Both the position numbers and the translations under genes were made by a program. A DNA stretch of 64,000 bases, taken from Flexilinea sp. Lineage in GTDB: Bacteria; Chloroflexota; Anaerolineae; Anaerolineales; Anaerolineaceae. The stretch covers positions 1 to 64,000 of the forward strand of contig JAPKMT010000002.1 in the NCBI GenBank assembly GCA_026645735.1, written 5' to 3'. The notes under the pieces were generated by a model, which worked only from the letters and a program-made list of their open reading frames with translations, made no database searches and was not told the origin of the DNA. Positions within the stretch are counted from its first letter, which is position 1, and every line of letters begins with the position of its first letter. Of the stretch, positions 43,669 through 51,322 are shown piece after piece.

Positions 43669-44642
43669 ACAAACAATTTGAAGAACATGACCATCTTATG
43701 AAACTAAAAAGCGGTGTTTCCGTCGTGATTCCAGTATATAATGCCGAAGGGACTATTGAGGAACTGACAACACGGCTGCATACTGTTTTACCACGGTTGT
43801 TTACGGATTATGAAATAATCCTGATTAACGATGGCAGTCATGACTACAGTTGGAAATCCATCCAGTCGTTATGTCAGTATCCCGGAGTGCGCGGTTTTAA
43901 CCTCATGCGCAATTTCGGACAGCATAATGCTCTGCTGTGCGGGATTCGCAACGCTAAATTCGAAACTACCATCACAATGGATGATGATCTCCAGCATCCA
44001 CCGGAACAGCTGCCGCTATTGGTTGAAGAATTCAAAAAAGGGTATGATGTCGTTTACGCCGTACCAAAAAAATTGCCTCACGCATGGTGGAGAAATTTGG
44101 GCTCCAAATTGACAAAATTCACCTTGAGTAAATTTATGCGAATACCCATACAGGAAATTGGAGCCTTTCGAATCTTTCGGACCGATCTTCGTAACGCCTT
44201 TGCAAACTATCAAAGCCCGGATGTCTACATTGATCCCCTTTTATCCTGGGGAACTACCAACTTCGGGCATGTGTTCGTAGATGAAGACCAAAGGAAAGTT
44301 GGTACCTCCAATTACACATTTCGAAAATTAGTGCACGCCGGTTTACTGATTTTAACCGGTTACAGTACAATTCCCCTGCGCCTTGCCAGTACCCTGGGTT
44401 TCATTTTTATGCTGGTGGGTATTCTTATTTTATTCTATGTATTGTTCATTAAAATCGTCTTCGATTCAGTCAGCGGTTTTCCATTTCTGGCATCCATCAT
44501 CGCCTTATTCTCCGGAGTTCAATTATTCACACTCGGAATCATCGGAGAATACCTGGCGAGAATGTACGATCGTTCCACAGACCGTCCGCCTTTCATTGTT
44601 AAGGATGAAATAACAGCCAAGAAAGATGATCTGCAATCCTGA
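43665..44642 (+). CDS. GT2-family glycosyltransferase (GtrB/ArnC/dolichyl-phosphate-mannose-synthase-like)
   Basis: A roughly 325-residue enzyme starting in the ATGA overlap with the preceding gene; a later ATG (MKLKSGVSVV) is also possible. The GT-A domain has VSVVIPVYNAEGTI near 20, LINDGSHDYSW near 55, RNFGQHNALLCG near 85 and TMDDDLQHPPEQ near 105 (the DxD-type metal site). Two C-terminal membrane helices (about 235-300) and YLARMYD follow, as in GtrB/ArnC. Such enzymes move a sugar from an NDP donor onto undecaprenyl phosphate. It is translationally coupled to the GT-C-like protein. A GtrA flippase is not seen here. Confidence 0.9.
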   Translation: MNKQFEEHDHLMKLKSGVSVVIPVYNAEGTIEELTTRLHTVLPRLFTDYEIILINDGSHDYSWKSIQSLCQYPGVRGFNLMRNFGQHNALLCGIRNAKFETTITMDDDLQHPPEQLPLLVEEFKKGYDVVYAVPKKLPHAWWRNLGSKLTKFTLSKFMRIPIQEIGAFRIFRTDLRNAFANYQSPDVYIDPLLSWGTTNFGHVFVDEDQRKVGTSNYTFRKLVHAGLLILTGYSTIPLRLASTLGFIFMLVGILILFYVLFIKIVFDSVSGFPFLASIIALFSGVQLFTLGIIGEYLARMYDRSTDRPPFIVKDEITAKKDDLQS

Positions 44643-44710
44643 GATCGAAACCTTGAAATACCACCGGAATAAAAATAAACTGTAAAGCAGAAATAAGGAA
44701 TGGATTAATC

Positions 44711-45343
44711 GTGGATCAACTGGATAATGTCCGCAATTTTTTTAAGAATTGTTTTCAGGAACATGGTGAAACAGCGGAAGGTGTTGGATGGAATTCAACC
44801 TACGCGCAGGAAACACGCTTTGACCAGTTATTAAAAATTATTGATACGGAAAAACCTTTTACCTTTCTGGAATTTGGCTGCGGGTATGGTTATTTGATCG
44901 ATTATATGCGGTCCAAAGGCTTCTTTCCCGCTCATTTCTATGGATATGACATTCTTCCGGAAGCAATCCAAAAAGGGACACAGCGTCATGCAAATGATGG
45001 ACAGGTTTCTTTTCATGCAACGCTGGATGAAATCCCTGTGACGGATTATTTATCAGCATCCGGTGTTTTTAATATCAAGCTGGATCATTCCCGCGAAGCA
45101 TGGACTGATCATATCTTAAAATCACTGCATCAGTTTGATGAGCATACCACGCGCGGTTTTTCAGTGAATTTTCTGACTACATATTCCGACCAGGATCGGA
45201 TGGAAACAAGACCCGACCTCTATTATGCGGATCCTTGTTTTCTTTTCGATTACTGCAAAAAACATTTTTCAAAGAATGTGGCGTTGCTGCATGACTATAA
45301 AATATTTGATTTTACATTGTTGGTGAGAAAAGAATTCGATTAA
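44711..45343 (+). CDS. Class I SAM-dependent methyltransferase
   Basis: A 210-residue protein starting with GTG (44711), with TAAGGAATGGAT in front. FTFLEFGCGYGYLIDYM near 50 is motif I (SAM binding, ExGxGxG-like) and HFYGYDILPEAI near 77 provides the acidic residue that holds the ribose. The rest is unlike any methyltransferase I can name. It follows the GT2 gene by about 70 bp and probably methylates a sugar or lipid-linked intermediate of the same pathway. A strong terminator follows. Confidence 0.75.
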   Translation: MDQLDNVRNFFKNCFQEHGETAEGVGWNSTYAQETRFDQLLKIIDTEKPFTFLEFGCGYGYLIDYMRSKGFFPAHFYGYDILPEAIQKGTQRHANDGQVSFHATLDEIPVTDYLSASGVFNIKLDHSREAWTDHILKSLHQFDEHTTRGFSVNFLTTYSDQDRMETRPDLYYADPCFLFDYCKKHFSKNVALLHDYKIFDFTLLVRKEFD

Positions 45344-45482
45344 TATACTGCCTGGTTATCGTATCTGAGTTTCTCGAATTAGTGTCCTGGAAATTCCAAA
45401 TTTGAGCGTAAAACGTGACAATTTTTTTTTCAAAAAGTGAGAAAATCAGGTTCAAAAAAAAACTTTCGATCAGTACCAATAA

Positions 45483-45525
45483 AAAAGCATCTCCGTTCTA
45501 TCCGAACAGAGATGCTTCTTTTTTT
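45483..45525. terminator. Bidirectional terminator between methyltransferase and rpmE
   Basis: AAGCATCTC.GTTC/GAAC.GAGATGCTT pairs over about 13 positions with one mismatch and a short loop, flanked by a T-run on the right and an A-run on the left. It can therefore stop transcription from both the plus-strand methyltransferase gene and the minus-strand ribosomal operon. Confidence 0.85.
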
Positions 45526-45539
45526 AAAAATAATTTGTT

Positions 45540-46007
45540 TTACTCTTCGATGACGGAAACTTCATAGCCCAATGACCGCAGTTTCTTTTTGAGGTCGATC
45601 AATGATTTTTGTCCAAAGCCATGAATATCAAGCAATCCTGCATCGCCGGATTCGGCTAATTTTTCCAGAACATCTGCAATTTTTACAAAACCTGCTTCAG
45701 CAAGAATTTCAGTTGGACGTTTACCCAGATCGAGTTCAGCAATCAGACGATCAGGAGAAGTTTTTGCTTCTTCACGGGTTTTCTTGTCTTCTAAAAATTC
45801 CTGGCGTGCCTGTAAACGACGATAGAAGCGATCAACCTGACCTTCCATATCCAGCATACGAGACTGCTGGCCAGTAAAGAATGGGTGACATGCTGAACAA
45901 ACTTCAGTACGAATTTCTGCTTTAATGGATCCTGTTGTCCATGTATTGCCACAAGCGCAAATAACTTTTGCATCCGGGTAATACTTTGGGTGAATATTTT
46001 TTTTCAT
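45540..46007 (-). CDS. rpmE: Ribosomal protein L31 with C-terminal alpha-CTD-like domain
   Basis: Residues 1-70 are a complete zinc-type L31: MKKNIHPKYYPDAKVICACGNTWTTGS with Cys17 and Cys19, then VCSACHPFFTG with Cys37 and Cys40. A linker (70-90) leads to a second domain, ELDLGKRPTEILAEAGFVKIADVL... IHGFGQKSLIDLKKKLRSLGYEV, which matches the helix-hairpin-helix pattern of the RNA polymerase alpha-subunit C-terminal domain. Normal L31 is 65-90 residues, so this 155-residue form is a fusion. The first part belongs to the 50S subunit. The extra domain might bind nucleic acid or contact another protein; its role is unknown. It ends the rplU-rpmA-rpmE operon. Confidence 0.93.
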   Translation of the reverse strand: MKKNIHPKYYPDAKVICACGNTWTTGSIKAEIRTEVCSACHPFFTGQQSRMLDMEGQVDRFYRRLQARQEFLEDKKTREEAKTSPDRLIAELDLGKRPTEILAEAGFVKIADVLEKLAESGDAGLLDIHGFGQKSLIDLKKKLRSLGYEVSVIEE

Positions 46008-46068
46008 TTTCTTTTCGTTCCTTCCACAACTCGTTTCCTATTTTACTTCGGAAACGGATAAGTGATCA

Positions 46069-46341
46069 CTACTCGGCTTCCGGCATAGTCTCAGGAGCAA
46101 TGTTGACGCGCTTTTGTCCTGATGGAAGTGTTTCATAAACAACCTGTCCATCCGCTTTTGCAAACAAAGTATAATCTTTGCCCACTCCCACATTCAGACC
46201 CGGTTTAATTTTTGTGCCATGTTGGCGCACGAGAATGCTTCCGGCTGGAACAGTCTGTCCGCCATAGCATTTTACGCCTAAACGTTGTGAATTACTGTCT
46301 CGTCCGTTACGGCTGGAACCGCCACCTTTTTTGTGTGCCAT
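46069..46341 (-). CDS. rpmA: 50S ribosomal protein L27
   Basis: A 90-residue L27 beginning [22 protein letters not shown], the highly conserved N-terminus whose tail reaches the peptidyl-transferase centre. No N-terminal extension that would need processing (as in Firmicutes) is present. [21 protein letters not shown] follows. It lies six bases after rplU and 60 bp before rpmE. Function: 50S assembly and tRNA positioning. The lack of the Firmicute-type prepeptide is a useful hint against a Bacillota host. Confidence 0.97.
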   Translation of the reverse strand: MAHKKGGGSSRNGRDSNSQRLGVKCYGGQTVPAGSILVRQHGTKIKPGLNVGVGKDYTLFAKADGQVVYETLPSGQKRVNIAPETMPEAE

Positions 46342-46347
46342 TATTCT

Positions 46348-46662
46348 TTACCCCTCAATCGCTTCAATTTTTATACGTGTATAAACCTGACGATGTCCGG
46401 TCTTCACACGATAATGTTTTTTCTGGCGATACTTGAATATGATCAGCTTCGGCCCTTTTTCTTCACCCACAACAGTCGCTTTAACAGTAGCGCCTTTTAC
46501 AACAGGAGTTCCGACTGCAACTGAATCTTCATTGACCAGAAGCAGAACCTGATTGAGATCGATCTGCTGTCCTGCTTCGACATCTAATCGGTCGATCACA
46601 ATACTGGAACCTTCGACGGCTTTATATTGTTTTCCGCCGCTTTCAATAATTGCATATTTCAT
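46348..46662 (-). CDS. rplU: 50S ribosomal protein L21
   Basis: A 104-residue L21: MKYAIIESGGKQYKAVEGS at the N-terminus, VGTPVVKGATVKATVVGEEKG in the middle and the conserved KYRQKKHYRVKTGHRQVYTRIKI near 78-100, which binds 23S rRNA. It is the first gene of the L21-L27-L31 operon and is preceded by a consensus promoter and a leader of about 110 nt. GGAG lies just before the ATG. Confidence 0.97.
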   Translation of the reverse strand: MKYAIIESGGKQYKAVEGSSIVIDRLDVEAGQQIDLNQVLLLVNEDSVAVGTPVVKGATVKATVVGEEKGPKLIIFKYRQKKHYRVKTGHRQVYTRIKIEAIEG

Positions 46663-46778
46663 TCTTTTTCTCCAATCTTCACTTCACCATGTCAAACGCG
46701 TCATTCCGCCTTCGCAAGGGGAAGTTGGCTTTCGTTATATTTTCGGATTGTAAAGTTATCCAAAAATAAGCGTTGACA

Positions 46779-46806
46779 ATTATACCGCATGTTCGAACGC
46801 TGTCAA
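46779..46806 (-). promoter_or_regulatory. Consensus promoter of the L21-L27-L31 operon
   Basis: On the minus strand TTGACA (46806-46801) and TATAAT (46784-46779) match the sigma-70 consensus perfectly with a 16-bp spacer. Transcription would begin near 46772, giving a 5' leader of about 110 nt. The same 16-bp spacing is seen at the 29.8-kb promoter. The spacer contains the palindrome GTTCGAAC. Confidence 0.85.
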
Positions 46807-46822
46807 ACAAGACGTTACGAGT

Positions 46823-46946
46823 TAGCAATTCAAAATATAGACCATGCGTTACAAATAGAGAGAGGAAATAAGTTGTTGTGGTGTATTTGCGCGAAGCGCA
46901 AATACACCACAACAACTATTATTTTTTTCCATATTTCGAATCGTTG
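46823..46946 (-). repeat. Palindromic element, copy 1 (about 124 bp, 22-bp perfect hairpin core)
   Basis: The core at 46871-46917 is a perfect 22-bp inverted repeat (AGTTGTTGTGGTGTATTTGCGC) with a GAA loop. It is framed by imperfect 17-bp terminal inverted repeats (AGCAATTCAAAATATAG and CCATATTTCGAATCGTTG). Turned over, it has the same layout and length as copy 2 at 49956: terminal repeat, short arm of 11-12 bp, core, long arm of about 30 bp, terminal repeat. It carries no gene. It sits between ygeW and rplU, where it may act as a terminator for ygeW. Confidence 0.7.
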
Positions 46947-46964
46947 ATTGCAAGGCAATGAATC

Positions 46965-48155
46965 TTAGAACATTTTTCGTTCTGACCCGGTATCCATCTT
47001 CCGCAATGCAGCGACAGGATCCTGTACTTTGGAAGTCAGGATCATCGCTGCGATGACATAAGGCTTATAAGACGCTTGTTTGTACAGCGGATTGATATAA
47101 CGCTCAAAAACTGAGTTCTCAACCTCGCCTTCCTTACAGGAAAGGCCGCTGATATCGGCAGGCAGGCAGTGCATATACAACGCTGTGCCATTTTTTGTGC
47201 GTTTCATAAGATCTTCAGTGCAGGTCCAATCCTTATGTTCCGCATTTTGCGCCAGCAATTTCTTCTCCAATTGATCAATGCCATCTTTATCGCCAGCCTG
47301 GTAACGTTTGGTACGTTCTTCCATCGCTGCAAACGGCGCCCAGGATTTCGGATAAACTATGTCAGCATCTTCGAAAGCTTCTGCCATCGAACTGACTTTG
47401 CGGAAAGAACCGCCGCTACCTTTTGCGTTCTTCTGCGCGATGTCTTCAATATCCGGCATGATTTCATAGCCTTCCGGATGCGCTAACACCACTTCCATTC
47501 CGAAGCGGGTCATCAATCCAACCACACCCTGCGGGACAGAGAGCGGTTTTCCATACGAAGGGGAATAAGCCCAACTCATGGCGATCTTCTTGCCCTTCAG
47601 ATTCTCAACGCCGCCAAAATAGTGGATGATGTGATCCATGTCCGCCATGGATTGTGTCGGATGATCCACATCGCATTGTAAATTGACGAGCATCGGCCGC
47701 TGTTCCAGAATACCTTTTTCATAGCCCTCAGTCACTGCATCCATGAAAGTTTTCATGTATTTGTGGCCCTCGCCGATGAACATATCGTCACGAATGCCAA
47801 TCACGTCAGCCATGAAAGAAATCATATTGGCAGTTTCACGGACGGTTTCACCATGGGCGATCTGGGATTTCTTCTCATCCAGGTCCTTCACATCCAATCC
47901 CAGTAAATTACAGGCAGAAGCATAGGAGAATCGAGTACGGGTTGAATTATCGCGAAATACGGAGATGCCAAGACCGGAATCAAATACACGACAGGACCGG
48001 TTTCGTTCCCGCAGATCACGCAACGCGTCCGCTACAGTAAAGATTGCGGCGATTTCATCATCAGTCTTGTCCCAGGTCCAATAAAAATCACTGTTATATA
48101 AGTTTTTTATCTGAAGCTTCTCCAGATGACTTGCAAGCTCGGTTGCTTTTGACAT
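46965..48155 (-). CDS. ygeW: Knotted carbamoyltransferase YgeW
   Basis: A 396-residue member of the aspartate/ornithine carbamoyltransferase fold. FRDNSTRTRFSYASAC near 68 is the carbamoyl-phosphate loop, in the form used by YgeW rather than the FxxxSxRTRxxFE form of ArgF; CDVDHPTQSMADM near 165 and MHCLPADISG near 335 (HCLP) complete the site. Length exceeds that of OTCase because of YgeW-type insertions. The true substrate of YgeW is not established. It lies 23 bp downstream of ygeY in one transcript, as in the purine/selenium-linked gene sets of Escherichia coli and anaerobes. Catabolic OTCase (arcB) was considered but the motifs favour YgeW. Confidence 0.92.
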   Translation of the reverse strand: MSKATELASHLEKLQIKNLYNSDFYWTWDKTDDEIAAIFTVADALRDLRERNRSCRVFDSGLGISVFRDNSTRTRFSYASACNLLGLDVKDLDEKKSQIAHGETVRETANMISFMADVIGIRDDMFIGEGHKYMKTFMDAVTEGYEKGILEQRPMLVNLQCDVDHPTQSMADMDHIIHYFGGVENLKGKKIAMSWAYSPSYGKPLSVPQGVVGLMTRFGMEVVLAHPEGYEIMPDIEDIAQKNAKGSGGSFRKVSSMAEAFEDADIVYPKSWAPFAAMEERTKRYQAGDKDGIDQLEKKLLAQNAEHKDWTCTEDLMKRTKNGTALYMHCLPADISGLSCKEGEVENSVFERYINPLYKQASYKPYVIAAMILTSKVQDPVAALRKMDTGSERKMF

Positions 48156-48178
48156 TTTTTCTCCTTATTATCTGCCAA

Positions 48179-49546
48179 TTACTTAATAATGTTGTTCGTT
48201 TTTCCACCGCGATATTCGCTGACATCTTCCGTTCCCTTGCCTTTATAAAGGCTTGGAACAGCCGCATATAATGCTGCGCAAGAAACCAGATCCTGCTTCC
48301 AGGTAATTTCGTTCGGGGCATGAGCCTGAGATTCTGCACCCGGACCAAATCCAACACAGGGGATCCCATACCGTCCCTGAATGGAAACGCCATTGGTAGA
48401 GAATGTCCACTTGTCAATCAGCGGACGCTTGCGCAGGTGCATCGTTTTTTCATCACCAATGCGCTCTTCACCGAACAGCTTCTTATGGGCATCTACTAAC
48501 GCCTGAACATGAGGGGCGTTTTCCCGGTTGATCCAGGTCGGAAAATAACATTCAGTTTTATAAACCAATCCAGTCCAAGCCGGACGATCATACATGTACA
48601 TGGATACTTTTACATCATCGCCATATTTTTTACAGGCTGGTAACTGACGGATTTCATCCAGACAATAATCCCATGTTTCACCGGCAGTCATCCGACGGTC
48701 AATCGAAATCGAGCAGGAATCCGCTACTGCGCAGCGAGACGGAGAGGTGTAAAAAATTTCCGAAACAGTGCAGGTACCACGTCCAAGGAATCGGGCATCT
48801 TCATAATGATCGGGATTGTATTTCGGGTTGAGCATCTTTGCCAGGCCTTTGATTTCATTCCCATCCGCGTCATCATTTTCATTCAATGACCGAATATTTT
48901 GAAGGATATCCGCCATTTTATAAATGGCATTGTCACCACGCTCCGGAGCAGAACCATGACAGGACACTCCGCGAACATCCACACGGATTTCCATGCGTCC
49001 GCGATGTCCGCGATAAATGCCGCCATCCGTCGGTTCAGTGGAAATGACAAATTCAGGAGTGATTTTGTCCTCATTATGTATGAACTGCCAGCATAAACCG
49101 TCACAGTCCTCTTCCTGAACCGTTCCGGCAACCAGAATCTTTGTATCGGCAGGAATTAAATTCAGCTCTTTCATGATCTTCGCGCCGTACACGGATGAGA
49201 CGATACCGCCTTCCTGGTCAGAACCGCCGCGTCCGCCGATTTCTGTTTCCGATTCAAACCCCTTATAAGGATCAAATTTCCAGTTGTCAATGTTACCGAT
49301 TCCAACTGTGTCGATATGGCTATCATAAGCGATAATCTTATCGCCCTTTCCCATCCAGCCGAGTACATTTCCTTCCGGATCAATCTCGACTTTGTCGAAT
49401 CCGACTTTTTCCATTTCCAACGCAATACGCCGAATAACACCTTCCTCATTCGCACTCTCGCTGGGAATTGCTATCAGATCGCGTAAGAATCTGGTCATAT
49501 CAGCTTCGTAACTTTTCGCAGCCTTTTTAATCGCTTCAAAGTCCAT
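48179..49546 (-). CDS. ygeY: YgeY-family selenium-metabolism-linked hydrolase (M20 peptidase family)
   Basis: A 455-residue M20-fold hydrolase. Metal and catalytic residues: [12 protein letters not shown] (His, near 75), [11 protein letters not shown] (Asp, near 110), TVQEEDCDG (Glu pair, near 145), [11 protein letters not shown] near 200 and ESQAHAPNE (His, near 425). The pattern is that of the YgeY subfamily, found next to YgeW, YgeX and the selenium-dependent molybdenum hydroxylases. It likely hydrolyses an amide or amino-acid derivative in the purine-breakdown context. CAGGAGG precedes the ATG. The other members of the set (dihydropyrimidinase, diaminopropionate ammonia-lyase, hydroxylases) are not adjacent. 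Confidence 0.92.
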   Translation of the reverse strand: MDFEAIKKAAKSYEADMTRFLRDLIAIPSESANEEGVIRRIALEMEKVGFDKVEIDPEGNVLGWMGKGDKIIAYDSHIDTVGIGNIDNWKFDPYKGFESETEIGGRGGSDQEGGIVSSVYGAKIMKELNLIPADTKILVAGTVQEEDCDGLCWQFIHNEDKITPEFVISTEPTDGGIYRGHRGRMEIRVDVRGVSCHGSAPERGDNAIYKMADILQNIRSLNENDDADGNEIKGLAKMLNPKYNPDHYEDARFLGRGTCTVSEIFYTSPSRCAVADSCSISIDRRMTAGETWDYCLDEIRQLPACKKYGDDVKVSMYMYDRPAWTGLVYKTECYFPTWINRENAPHVQALVDAHKKLFGEERIGDEKTMHLRKRPLIDKWTFSTNGVSIQGRYGIPCVGFGPGAESQAHAPNEITWKQDLVSCAALYAAVPSLYKGKGTEDVSEYRGGKTNNIIK

Positions 49547-49955
49547 GTCAAATCCTCCTGTTTTTTACATGAAGATTGTTCTTGATGTGCTATATCACAC
49601 AGCTATCAAAATCAATTGTCATACAACTTGAAATTATAACAAAAATGTTTGAATTTACAAGAAAACTCACGCAGTATTTGGCATTCCATATTTCGGTCAG
49701 TTGCGCATCCAATATCGGGACAAATCTGCTTTTCAATTCCTGTTTTCAAAATCATTCCTATGTTTAAGTAAAGGAATGAATCATTGAAATTTTCCATACA
49801 AAAAATATTGTCTGCATTATCCAATGTCCTGAATGAAAATTTTTGTTACCATTTATGGGAGAAACCTATTTTTCAATCTCTGTCAAAATTAGGACCAGCT
49901 TGTGAAATGAAGTGAAGTACCTTCCCGTATTTTTCAATATTGTGCTCTGATTAAC
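49547..49955. other. Divergent intergenic region upstream of ygeY
   Basis: Holds the presumed ygeY promoter but no consensus pair. TGTGCTATATCACA (49586-49599) is a short palindrome about 40 bp before the gene and might be a site for a CRP/FNR-type regulator. ORFs here (49576, 49612, 49866) have no ribosome sites or recognisable sequence. Confidence 0.35.
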
Positions 49956-50078
49956 CAGTAATTCAAAATATGAAAAGAATTCTATGTTGTTCTTATGGTT
50001 TTGCGCTACGCGCAAAACCATAAGAACAACAAATTTTCTTGATTGATTCGAAAAGCCAATCCATATTGCGAATTGCTG
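49956..50078 (+). repeat. Palindromic element, copy 2 (about 123 bp, 22-bp perfect hairpin core)
   Basis: The core at 49985-50031 is a perfect 22-bp inverted repeat (TGTTGTTCTTATGGTTTTGCGC) with a TAC loop. Terminal repeats CAGTAATTCAAAATATG and CCATATTGCGAATTGCTG pair at 14 of 17 positions. The core stem differs from copy 1 at several places, always with the matching change on the other side. Near-identical 9-mers CTGATTAAC and CTGATCAAC directly abut the two ends and could be a target duplication. No coding capacity. Confidence 0.7.
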
Positions 50079-50142
50079 CTGATCAACGAAATTAAAATAA
50101 AGATACAATCATAAATAGAAAAAAGATTGGCAGGAGAAAAAA

Positions 50143-51216
50143 ATGAATAGGAAAGTCTGGATCATAATCTTTGTTGTTTTTTGTTCCTTATTCCAAACCA
50201 TGTATGTTTTTGCAGGTTCGGAGAATCCGCTCCTCAAGGTGGAAGGGAAGTCACTTGATACCGAGGCAATCATTGAAAATGGAGCGCCTAAATTACCCCT
50301 GGAAGCAGTCACTGCGGCACTTGGTTTCAGCATCGATGCATCAAATCAGGACCAGCTCATCATCACGACAACCGATGGCAAAATTATTAAGATCAGTCTC
50401 TCAGATGCGAAGGTTTCCAAAAAAGACCATGAATATTATTTAAACGAGATTCCCGCATTAATTAACGGCATGCATTATTTGAATGTCGATTTTTATTCTG
50501 ATACGATGAACTTGCGGGTTTATTGGGATCAATCGGATAACACTGTAAAGATTGGAAAGATCAAAGAAAATGAAATTGAAATAAATACCATCCAATATTC
50601 TTTTGAAACCGATATTCTTAAAGTGACCGTTCAATATCCGGTTGTTGAAGGTTTGGAAGATCAGAGTATTCAAGATCAAATCAATAATACATTTAAACAA
50701 CTGGCGGATCTGGCAATTCAGGAAGGTGAGAAAAATGCAAAAGAATTGGCTTCCTACACCAAAGATTTTCCAGAAATGCCCAGACATTGTGAGACGTATT
50801 TCAATTATCAGATCAAGTACAATCAGAATGGTCTGCTAAGTCTTATCTTTTTAAATTACCAGTTTGCAGGTGGTGCTCACGGCGGAACAATCCAAACTGC
50901 ATTCACCTTTGATCTGAAATCTGGTGAACTATTCAAACTGCAGGAATTTTTTAAAGAGAACACAGATTACCTGACAATTTTCAACCATCAGATCGAGAGC
51001 GACTTAACGCGAAGAGGACTATTATCGCTGCTATTTGAACCTTTTGCAGGTATGAAACAGAGTCAGCCTTTTTACCTCTCCAGAAACGGATTTGTCATTT
51101 TCTATCAGCAATATGAAATTCTCCCTTATTCTGCGGGAATCCAGGAATTTTTGATCGATTTCAATCAATTGGAAGGCATCCTAAAAGAAACGAATATGGG
51201 GATAACGAACGAATAG
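50143..51216 (+). CDS. Secreted protein with copper-amine-oxidase-N-like and DUF4163/DUF3298-like domains
   Basis: A 357-residue exported protein. The signal peptide MNRKVWIIIFVVFCSLFQTMYVFAG ends near residue 25. Residues 30-140 resemble the stalk domain seen in copper amine oxidase N-terminal repeats (NGAPKLPLEAVTAALGFSID, YYLNEIPALINGMHYLNVDF). Residues 150-350 look like a DUF4163/DUF3298 pair, with YQFAGGAHGGTIQTAFTFDLKSGELFKL near 240 as the key motif; this is also found in the extracellular part of RsiV-type anti-sigma factors. No transmembrane anchor besides the signal. GGCAGGAG precedes the ATG. A cell-envelope role is likely; function is not known. Confidence 0.75.
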   Translation: MNRKVWIIIFVVFCSLFQTMYVFAGSENPLLKVEGKSLDTEAIIENGAPKLPLEAVTAALGFSIDASNQDQLIITTTDGKIIKISLSDAKVSKKDHEYYLNEIPALINGMHYLNVDFYSDTMNLRVYWDQSDNTVKIGKIKENEIEINTIQYSFETDILKVTVQYPVVEGLEDQSIQDQINNTFKQLADLAIQEGEKNAKELASYTKDFPEMPRHCETYFNYQIKYNQNGLLSLIFLNYQFAGGAHGGTIQTAFTFDLKSGELFKLQEFFKENTDYLTIFNHQIESDLTRRGLLSLLFEPFAGMKQSQPFYLSRNGFVIFYQQYEILPYSAGIQEFLIDFNQLEGILKETNMGITNE

Positions 51217-51267
51217 AAAAACAGATCGAGCTCTGTTCCAGCAGAAATCGGATAGGATATTCGACCT

Positions 51268-51310
51268 TTCGAATCAATCGAGAAAATTTGATGTTCTCGA
51301 TTGATTCGAA
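51268..51310. terminator. Perfect 17-bp hairpin between convergent genes
   Basis: TTCGAATCAATCGAGAA/TTCTCGATTGATTCGAA with a 9-nt loop lies 52 nt after the secreted-protein gene and 13 nt before the end of the minus-strand permease gene. The downstream stretch on the plus strand (TAACTGGAATTTTTACTTTTT) is T-rich, so it probably ends transcription of the secreted-protein gene. Confidence 0.65.
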
Positions 51311-51322
51311 TAACTGGAATTT

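Noticed and set aside
46965-48155. Anabolic or catabolic ornithine carbamoyltransferase (argF/arcB)
   Set aside because: The FRDNSTRTRFS loop, longer length and adjacent YgeY identify the YgeW subfamily instead.
49586-49599. CRP/FNR-type operator upstream of ygeY
   Set aside because: The palindrome TGTGCTATATCACA is shorter than the usual TGTGA-N6-TCACA site and no regulator gene is nearby; left as a note only.
46871-50031. Hairpin cores as CRISPR repeats, attC sites or tRNAs
   Set aside because: Only two copies 3 kb apart, no spacer array, no integrase nearby and no cloverleaf or TTCRANY arm.
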